From: Harmonia axyridis
Lineage: Eukaryota > Arthropoda > Insecta > Coleoptera > Coccinellidae
Assembly: GCF_914767665.1 (NCBI RefSeq)
Contig: NC_059503.1
Span: 11,036,001 to 11,100,000, forward strand
DNA: 64,000 bases
Direction of reading: 5' to 3'
Shown here piece by piece: positions 56,555 through 64,000 of this stretch. The notes under the pieces are model-generated. The model had not been told where the DNA came from and did no database searches. It saw nothing but the letters and a program-made list of their open reading frames with translations. Made by a program: the position numbers and the translations under genes. Within the stretch, counting starts at the first letter, position 1; each line of letters starts with the position of its first letter.

Positions 56555-57611
56555 AAGGAAACATTCGTTAGGTATACACAAACACTCTAGGAATAATGCC
56601 GGATGGTCCGATGCAATTTGCGTTCAAGAGGTGTTTTCCATGGAGGTTGCTTGGAGTTGGATTCGGAGGTTTGTTATTATTCCAGCGGTTACTGGAAGTT
56701 TTTGGCGAAGATTCGGAGGTGAAAACACCCACGAATGTGGTGGCGTAAGAAGTTAGATGTTTGTGAATGGGGATGTAGACGGTGGAGGTTTTGGCAATTT
56801 TTTTTGGATAGGGTGGAGATCACGTATGAGTGTGAGGTTGGAAGGGAAGGAATATTGTTTCGTTTCTGGATCAGAGACCCCAAAACTTGAAGGGGAAATG
56901 ATTCTTTCAGCAAAACAGGAATATATTGTTTTTGTGTCATGGGGATATCATCAATATATAGGTTTGATGAAAATAGAAAATTCCAATTGTAATTCATATT
57001 GACACTCAGTTTCCAGTTTCTTTCGTCTCTCGAAAAAAGAGATTTTATTTCATTTTTTATTTATTTATTTGAGAAAACAGGAATACAAACAGAATATATA
57101 TTCAGGAGAATATTCACTTTTTTCATATGATTATTTAATGTAAATCCTGTTATTGTGTTTTTCTCTACTCGGGGGATTCAGTTGAATAGCATTGCTAGAC
57201 TTCGCCCCTGAGTAGAATGCATGTATCCAATAAAGGAGTTTATTATTATTATTATAAACCCACAGCAGTATTCACAAATTAGAACTAAAAAAATGTATCG
57301 TACAAAAAAAAATATATAAAAAAGAAGAAAATACCAAGTGCTTAAGATGAAAAAGTGACTCTGTTTTTCTCTAGCTTCTGTAGTTCTGGAGATCACATCA
57401 TTAGCCATGAAATTTGAACCATGTTAGACCTTCTGTGAGTACGAATCCAGGAAAATTTGGATGATCTAAATAAATGTTGGAACATTTCCAAAATTTATGA
57501 AATCCTAGGTGTTATGTGTGTATAACTCTTGAACGCTGTTATCGATTTTCATGAAAATTTCAAGAATTAATTATTATTATTATTATGTCTAGTATTTAAC
57601 TATTCAGGCCA

Positions 57612-58160
57612 TTAGTACATAGGCGTACAATTTTGCTTTCCGCTTTTTTTCCCGAAATTTGAGGCTTTATTTTATAAAACTGGTTATACATTTATGATTC
57701 AAAGTATTGTGCATCGCTGGACACTACTTTTTCCCATTTTTCGGGCAGCTTACAAATTCTGCTTTGAAAAAACTGGTCATCTTTTGAAGAGATCCACGAA
57801 TCGATCCAATTTTTCATTAGACCGGAAGTTCTGGTCAGTCAATCCGTGTGTCATTGATAAAAAACAAGTGATAGTCCGAGGGAGCAACGTCTGGAGAATA
57901 CGGCGGGTGGTGTAGGACCATTTCAATGTTTCCAAGTATGTCTTGACCACTTTCTCAACATGGGATCGAGCATTGTCATGCTGTAAAATCACTTAATCAT
58001 GTCTCTCGTTGTATTGCGGCCGTTTGTCTTTCAATGCTCGGCTCAAACGCATTAATTGCATTCGATAACGATCGACTGTGATTGTTTCAGTCAGTTTTAA
58101 CAATTCATAATAAACTACGCCGAGCTGTCCCACCAAATACTAAGCATGACCTTGAAACCG
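57612..58160 (-). mobile_element. mariner relic
   Basis: Minus-strand pieces read MILQHDNARSHVEKVVKTYL (second catalytic Asp) and MTHGLTDQNFRS. The 3' part (GAATCATAAATGTATAACC, AATAAAGCCTCAAATTTCGG) is the same as at 180-240. The end near 57612 is GTACATAGGCGTACAATTTT in plus orientation. Internal deletions and shifts remove the third Asp region. It belongs to the same subfamily as the relics at 1-270 and 35.8-36.9 kb. Confidence 0.8.
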
Positions 58161-59309
58161 GGAATTGAAGACAATCATTCCATGACTATCCAGGAATTTA
58201 TAAGATTGATTATCTCCTTCAGTTTCGTCCTTTTCTCAACTTATGTAGTCCATTCAGAGATAAATTAATCTTCACTGAACTGAATATGGAAAATATTCTA
58301 GATCGATAGAGCACTGTATCCCAGCCAAGAAACCAAATTTTCAATTAAACCTGAGTTACCATCGACCGTGCACCACCCTGTATATCTTCAATTGCGCTGG
58401 TTAAAACTAAAGCAAAATATCGCTCCATGAATATCAACATAAAACTAAAACGTGAAAACTGCGCAACCGAAAGAAAAGCTGCGCGAATTTGTGAAAGTTT
58501 TTAATCAAACTAGATTAATTTACTGTATTAAAATAAAATTTCCCCAGGTTCTGAATTGTACGGCATTGTTGCCTAATTGCGAAAAAGTTAGATTGTCTGT
58601 TTTAATCCCCATTTCATGTTTATAATTCCCCATGTGTGCGGAACGGGATGGAAAAATGTACCGCAGAGGGATTAATTTTTACAATTAACCAAATGAAAGA
58701 GGGACACGGAGAGAAGTTTATACGGCGGCAAATATGGAGTAAGATTATGTCATCGCTTGGAATATGGAACACGAGGGAGTCTGGGTAAGAGAGTTGAGTT
58801 TAAGGAATCGGGAGATGATTAAAAATCCGAGGGAAGGACTGCTAGGAATAGATGAGAGAGGGTTTTGAATGAACCTCCATCCTGAAATTTGGGATAAACA
58901 TTAATAATACTTATTTTGATTATTCCTAAAAGACATACCAATATGTATAAGTCAAGTAAGTATGAGAGAAAAAGGCAGAGAAAAAACCAACACAAATACT
59001 CTATCTATTCACTCAAAGTATAATAGTTCTTTTTGAGAAATTTATGTTTTATCAACTTCTTGAACTTTTTACATTCAACATATTAATAGAAAGAGGTGAA
59101 TTGCTATTCGAAATAATAGCCTAGTAAATAGTAGAACATTCAAATTAAGTAGTTATATGAACATAAATACATAAACACATTAGTTGAAATTGTACGTAAT
59201 ATCTTTTTTTGAGCTACAAACACTTTACCCCAATTAATTGAATTACCCTATAACATCACATTGTAATAGAGAAAGCTATAAACCAAACTCTCATGAAAAC
59301 TTGAAATGG
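58161..59309. other. Intronic, GC-richer patch at 58.55-58.76 kb
   Basis: No gene. The patch (GGAACGGGATGG, CGGCGGCAAATATGG) contains two GGGATTA-like homeodomain-type motifs and could be a regulatory island. Confidence 0.25.
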
Positions 59310-59690
59310 ACTGAATATATTAACGCTGCTGGTAGCGCTATAAGAACTACCTTATTTTGTACAGACTGATGCGACTTATAGCAAAGTCTGAGTGCACTCC
59401 CAAAAATTTAACGGTATTTCTGGAACTGACTTGTTCTCCTAAACGTTTCATTATCAAATCATACGAGTGAAGTGTATAAATTTGGTGTTATGGATATTGA
59501 AAATCAAAGTATTCAAGTGACACCACCTTATTAGCTTGCAAATAAGTCCATATAGCCTTCAGTTCATCAGCGAATATAGACAAGATACCTTATCAATATA
59601 ATCCGATAGATCCAAGGATAAACATAATAAATAAAGGCGGTCCCAGGACAGAGCCCTGCGGAATTCCCAACAATTTTACATGAATGAACC
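59310..59690 (-). mobile_element. LINE reverse-transcriptase relic
   Basis: The minus strand reads GIPQGSVLGPPLFIMFI, the conserved GxPQGSxLGPxLF block of non-LTR reverse transcriptases. It continues FADELKAIWTYLQANKVVS (decayed YADD region) and NTVKFLGVHSD (FLG block). Stops interrupt the frame. The clade is Jockey/CR1-like by motif only. Confidence 0.75.
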
Positions 59691-61149
59691 TGAGTCAATC
59701 TGTGGTTACAGAAATATAAGGTATTTTTGAGCGCTCGTTCTTTAAACAGATTGCTCTCTCATTTCGTGATTTGATGACGAATTCGTCCTTGAATTCGATT
59801 CTGTCCATCTGTTCGGCCGTCCGTCTACATGAAATCTTTCGAACTGCAATTGACACCAATATACATGTCATCTTTCGAACGGATTCACTGCAATTGACAC
59901 CAAGAATCAGATCCTAAGTATTCTCTTGTGACAAATAAGAAATACTCCTCTCATACAGTTCATGAGAAAGCCAGAATATCCTTACATTTCCTTCTCTTGC
60001 AGAATTGCAGGATCAATACTGAATTTCCACGTGTCTGTTTCTGTCTCCTACTAATATGCATTTGATTTGACGAGGATCAGAACTTCACGTAGAGGTTAGC
60101 AGGCACACATTATGTACGTTGCATTTATAAGATTTCGAGATATTGAATTTCACGCTGAGACAAAACATCTAACATCTCAGGATTCAGATCTCATTTTTTC
60201 TCATCCCATCTTGATGATTTTGTGCCACTTACCCTTCACACAATAATTCATCTTTATAACCAAACCAGTATTGTTTTTCTTGTTATACTCCTCTACCTTT
60301 TCAATGGAGAGATTCGTCTTTGCCTTTTCAATTAGGCAATCAGCTTTTCATTAAAGTTACATTTCATAACCTGGAACACCTTTTAACCATTGTTGTCGAT
60401 GAAGCATAGTCCTTATAACACCTATTATTACCATTGATTTGCTTCTACAGTTTTTTTTTCCATCAGAAGGCGGTGTTATTAATACACGAAACTCGTTTTT
60501 ATCCATTTGTCAAACAAAAAAACATTTAGTCACTTAATACTAACCATTACATGATTCAATCATAAAAAATTGGGTAAATATACATTTATTCATGAAAGGT
60601 TAGAAATTCGATGACGAAACATCCATATAGTTCCTTTGTCGACCGATAGAGGTGCTGCAATCTTAACTACAGAAGCGAAACCCCATTCTCACCATTTCAG
60701 ACATCTTCTCGTTTTCTTTTTATAGTTTCCGTCAATTTCCTTACTTTCTGAGATACAAGACACCCGATTTCGATAAATCATAATAAATGATTTAGTAGCT
60801 GCGTTAACCGCATCGCATAGGTCGTTTATCTTTCGAAGTCGAAGATTATTGACAATGAAGAGACATCATGGGAGCAGTCTGAACACATTTCTATGTGTTT
60901 CGATAAGCATCATCCATCATCACAAAATTCGTTAGGTTTCCAGATATTCTTTTCGGTTGGATTCATAAGCAGGGCTGTTTTTTCTCATTTGACGCTGTAT
61001 TGTTTCCATGGATATGGATCGATGGAGTAGAAGATTTTAGGGGGTGAATTCTTAGCGAAAATTCAATGGGGGTATTTCATGTTAACAAAAGCTCTTAGAC
61101 CTTTCCTTGATAATGAGAACATGAAAATGAAAATGAAAGAACTGTAAAT
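59691..61149. other. Intronic, no recognised gene
   Basis: A short local duplication around 59830-59900 repeats ATCTTTCGAAC and ACTGCAATTGACACCAA. Possible faint mariner-derived sequence at 60.24-60.5 kb. Otherwise nothing supported. Confidence 0.3.
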
Positions 61150-61610
61150 TCAATTTATAAGATATAACAGGCCAATTGGAAAGTCCCGGTCTACCATAGT
61201 GAAATACATTTTTTTTGGCAAAATTCGATTTTATTATTCAACATAGTTGCCTTCGAAGGTGATACAGCGATTATAGCGATCTTCCAATTTTTCGATACCA
61301 TTTTTGTAGTACGATTAGTCTTTCACTTCAATATAGGCGAATACGGAGGATGCAGAAAAAATTCGAAGCCCAATTCATGCAATTTTGCCATTGTTTTCAT
61401 TGATTTGTGACACGGCGCATTTTCATCATGACGCAGCACCTTTTTCTTCTTCAAATGGGGCCGTTTTGTAACGATTTCATCCTTTAAACGATCCAATAAC
61501 GCTATATAATCATCGCTGTTGATGGTCTGGCCCTTTTGGAGGTAATCAATGAATATTATACCTTGCGCATACATACCAGAAGAAAGTCTGATTTTGAAGA
61601 TCCCCCTCCC
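61150..61610 (-). mobile_element. mariner relic, internally deleted
   Basis: The minus strand reads AQGIIFIDYLQKGQTINSDD, YIALLDRLKDEIVTKRPHLK, then HDENAPCHKSMKTMAKLHEL and GFEFFLHPPYSP. It then jumps directly to the 3' end (TATCACCTTCGAAGGCAACT... AATAAAATCGAATTTTG), deleting the third catalytic Asp and C-terminal part. The HDENAPCH variant differs from the 57.6-kb subfamily, so it is a separate mariner lineage. Confidence 0.8.
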
Positions 61611-64000
61611 TGCAAAAACTATGAGAAAAAATCTATATACGAGGCAGAATTTATCAAAAAGAAATAGAAATATACAGATTTTTTTATAATGCAGCAGGCG
61701 ATTCAAAGACAATGAGAATTGCAAAGTGCAAATTATGTAAAAATAAAGAACTACGGTATAAAATGCCAAAAGTGGAACAAATTATTTACCGAGTCACAAG
61801 AAATTGTATGAGGAAGAATTTTCGCAGGAAAGAACACTTTCTGAACCAAGTAGTATTTGTGGTAGTAACAAAATGAAACGTTGGATCCATAATTGTCAAA
61901 TTAGTTTTTGGACGGCAGCTCCTTTATTCCTAAAGTTAAAAATAAGTGTTTTTTTTTATTGTATGATACTTGTGATTTTTATTCTCAGGGAGCACTAGTA
62001 TCAGATTTCTTGTGCGCAGCATTCACTTAATTTGTAAGAAGTTCTGAAATGAAAACTTTTCACGAAAAATTTTGAGGCGACAATTTGGAGTTGATTGGAA
62101 AAAACTTCGAAATAATCTATTTTCTTTTTGTTTTATTCAAAGCATCTCTACTAAATGAATTATTTTTCAAACAAGTTTGACCAACAGTTTGAATTTTAAA
62201 CCTGTAACCATTTTCCAGTTTGATTTGACTTATTCTTCAGAAAGATTGACTTGAGTTTGACCTAATTTCAAGTCAAACTCAAGTAGATCTCAAAGATTCA
62301 AGCCGAACTTGTGCAACTCTACTGCTTTCATAGACATGTTGATATGCATCTTTTGAAGCTTGGCATGTGATATAACACTAGCGGTGTCATCTTTGCGTCA
62401 GGTTCGGTACTCATTAGTAATGTGGTAGCATATAAGTTTTTTTACACTTTTCCCATTTATGCAGTGACACTTTTTTATTTTGTGAGTGACTTAAAGGGAA
62501 TCATCTTCCCAATATCTATTTGAATAAATAAACATCATCCAACTTTCGAGATCATCATCGGCGTCGCAGCGTGCTCTCCCTGATAATTCTCCACAAGGCC
62601 TCCTGCCAGCATCTATTGATCACGTAACCGCCCCCCCTAAACTTTTCGCCCCGCGCCAGCGGGTGCTTTGACAAAGTTTCTCCCTTCGACGCGACTCAAA
62701 ATTTATCTCTTCATCGAACGCCGACGTCCGCCAACGACGGAAAATGTACCTGCCGAATTGCTAGGTCGGCCAGGACCGCATTTAGGAGGAAACTTGGTAT
62801 TCCAGGGGGAAAGGAGATTATTTTTGAAATGAGACCACTTACATTTTTGTTTGTTTTCAGGATATTTATAGTTGAATAACAAAATATTTGATGGTCATCT
62901 TAAATTATAGACAACAGTTGTAGATGTAGATAGTACTGAAACCAAATTTGGTTTATGATTACGGAACATAATTTACAACATAAATATAAGTCATAATATA
63001 TTTATTCTCTCAAATTAGAGCTAGGTGCCGCCTTCTCATTTCCTTCTCACACACCTCTCAGTTTGAAGCATCTCCTTCTCCTATATTCCGAGTTGTCATT
63101 ACTCCTCACATTGAATTGATCTATATACTTGAAATATGGAACAAAGGAACTGCTGAAAGATCTAATTATGAGTTATCGATAATGCAAACCTCTCACACTG
63201 CGTAGAATTTGGTTGGACTTAATTTCGAAGCTTTTTCCATCTCCGATTCATTGTATAACTCCCTCCTCCGAAAAAGTTTTGGCATCGGTTGCCATAATTT
63301 TTCCCTTACTTTTACCCATATTAGTGAAGGAGTCCTTCCTCTCCAGTGATTACAATAATACTTACCTATTTCAGTATTGAGACTAGCTCAATCAACATTA
63401 AAATTGTTCCATTCTTGAATTACATAGTTCATCATCAACTATCGAACTACTTATTAACATATTCAACATGAAATTATAACCTATTCTTACCAAACTTTTC
63501 GAAAGCATAATTAAAAAAAAGGACGATATCATTTTACCTACTCTAAGATGAAACGCAAATCTATGGTGGTATGTTCTCCGACATTATTCAATACTTCGAC
63601 AAGTGTCAAATGTTATTTACTAATATAAAGGAAAAAAATGAATCCTAATCCTAATACATAAACAAACAACAAAATCGAAAATCATTTCAGTAAGTACATC
63701 TTTTCTTCTATGTACTCTCCAAAGTTTATCTATAAAAAAAAACAGTAGGTACAAATTTTGACGTTCCAGGCCAAGAAAGTAACTTTTCTGAACCGAAAAC
63801 AGCTAAGGAAACTTCGCTGTTGAGCAATGGATCATACTATTGGATTAGCGTAATCTATGGTCTCAAATTTTTTCGAAAAATTTGACATTTTTGAACGACT
63901 TCATAAAACTATTTTGAAGCTACGAAATAAAGCTCCCAATAAGATTACTGATTCTAGATAGGCTTCCACCTCTCCAGCATCGAAGTTTCACATGCTTTTT
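61611..64000. other. Intronic, GC-richer island at 62.56-62.80 kb
   Basis: No gene recognised. The island (for example CGCCCCGCGCCAGCGGGTGC) is the most GC-rich short stretch near the right end of the window. Confidence 0.3.
62249..62284. repeat. Perfect 13-bp hairpin
   Basis: ACTTGAGTTTGAC and GTCAAACTCAAGT are separated by 10 bp, within a stretch repeating AAGT/TTTGA motifs. It may be the end of a small repeat. Confidence 0.7.

Larger units (their letters stand above)
30081..64000 (+). other. Presumed first intron of the CELF/Bruno gene (at least 33.9 kb)
   Basis: No exon encoding the RNP1 half of RRM1 was seen, so the intron likely runs past the window. It is filled with transposon relics listed separately. 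Gene-free stretches without recognised elements are 30.9-33.3, 36.9-40.3, 42.1-43.4, 47.0-48.2, 50.8-51.8, 58.2-59.3, 59.7-61.1 and 61.6-64.0 kb. Several GC-richer islands stand out by eye: about 32.63-33.16, 34.4-34.9, 37.5-38.0, 40.68-40.96, 52.62-52.90, 54.72-54.95, 58.55-58.76 and 62.56-62.80 kb. They could be enhancers or alternative promoters. Confidence 0.5.

Noticed and set aside
1..64000. CRISPR arrays, tRNA and rRNA genes, bacterial-type operons or riboswitches
   Set aside because: None seen by eye. The only regular tandem arrays are microsatellites, the polypurine tract and two short local duplications, and the gene structure is eukaryotic.

Overview
The window is nuclear DNA from an insect, and the transposon mix suggests a beetle (the order is inference, the species is not determinable). 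It is A+T-rich, its genes are split by GT-AG introns, and three conserved animal genes are recognisable. Transposon remnants are dense: mariner, Tc1-like, a rosa-like DD41D family, Ty1/copia, at least three LINE fragments and several TIR elements. There are no operons, CRISPR arrays or recognisable tRNA/rRNA genes.

Layout. 1-7.0 kb is repeat-rich: a mariner 3' end, a copia reverse-transcriptase relic with YVDD, a 547-bp TIR element and a 126-bp tandem duplication. 7.0-12.6 kb (+) holds nine exons of an ADAM10/Kuzbanian-type membrane metalloprotease, from mid-prodomain to the stop; the 5' exons were not found. One intron carries a rosa-like transposon, and the last intron looks able to serve as an alternative 3' end. 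15.8-17.0 kb (+) and 24.2-26.1 kb (-) are two divergent, two-exon S1-type serine protease genes with hydrophobic C-terminal tails. Between them lies the uninterrupted Hem/NCKAP1 coding region (17.9-21.2 kb, -), a WAVE-complex subunit. At 29.9 kb (+) is the first coding exon of a CELF/Bruno RNA-binding protein (best match CELF3-6, fly bru3). No further exon was seen, so 30.1-64.0 kb is probably the start of a very long first intron.

The presumed intron holds most of the structure of interest: two more rosa-like copies, a 5'-truncated LINE with a 12-bp target duplication, a Tc1-like relic and several mariner relics. There is a pair of TIR elements with 8-bp target duplications, the longer of which carries an ORF resembling the N-terminal part of Crypton-type tyrosine recombinases and a 99-bp hairpin. 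There is also an 859-bp element with 12-bp TIRs and an 8-bp target duplication enclosing a broken THAP exon, and a 550-bp pure polypurine tandem array. An antisense 116-codon ORF with two membrane segments and a TATA-like box may be a nested gene. Several GC-richer islands may be regulatory.

The three conserved genes are not a pathway unit: ADAM10/Kuz acts in ectodomain shedding (including Notch), Hem in Arp2/3-dependent actin assembly, and bru3/CELF in splicing and translation control. The strongest unusual candidates are the two 8-bp-TSD element families and the atypical protease pair.
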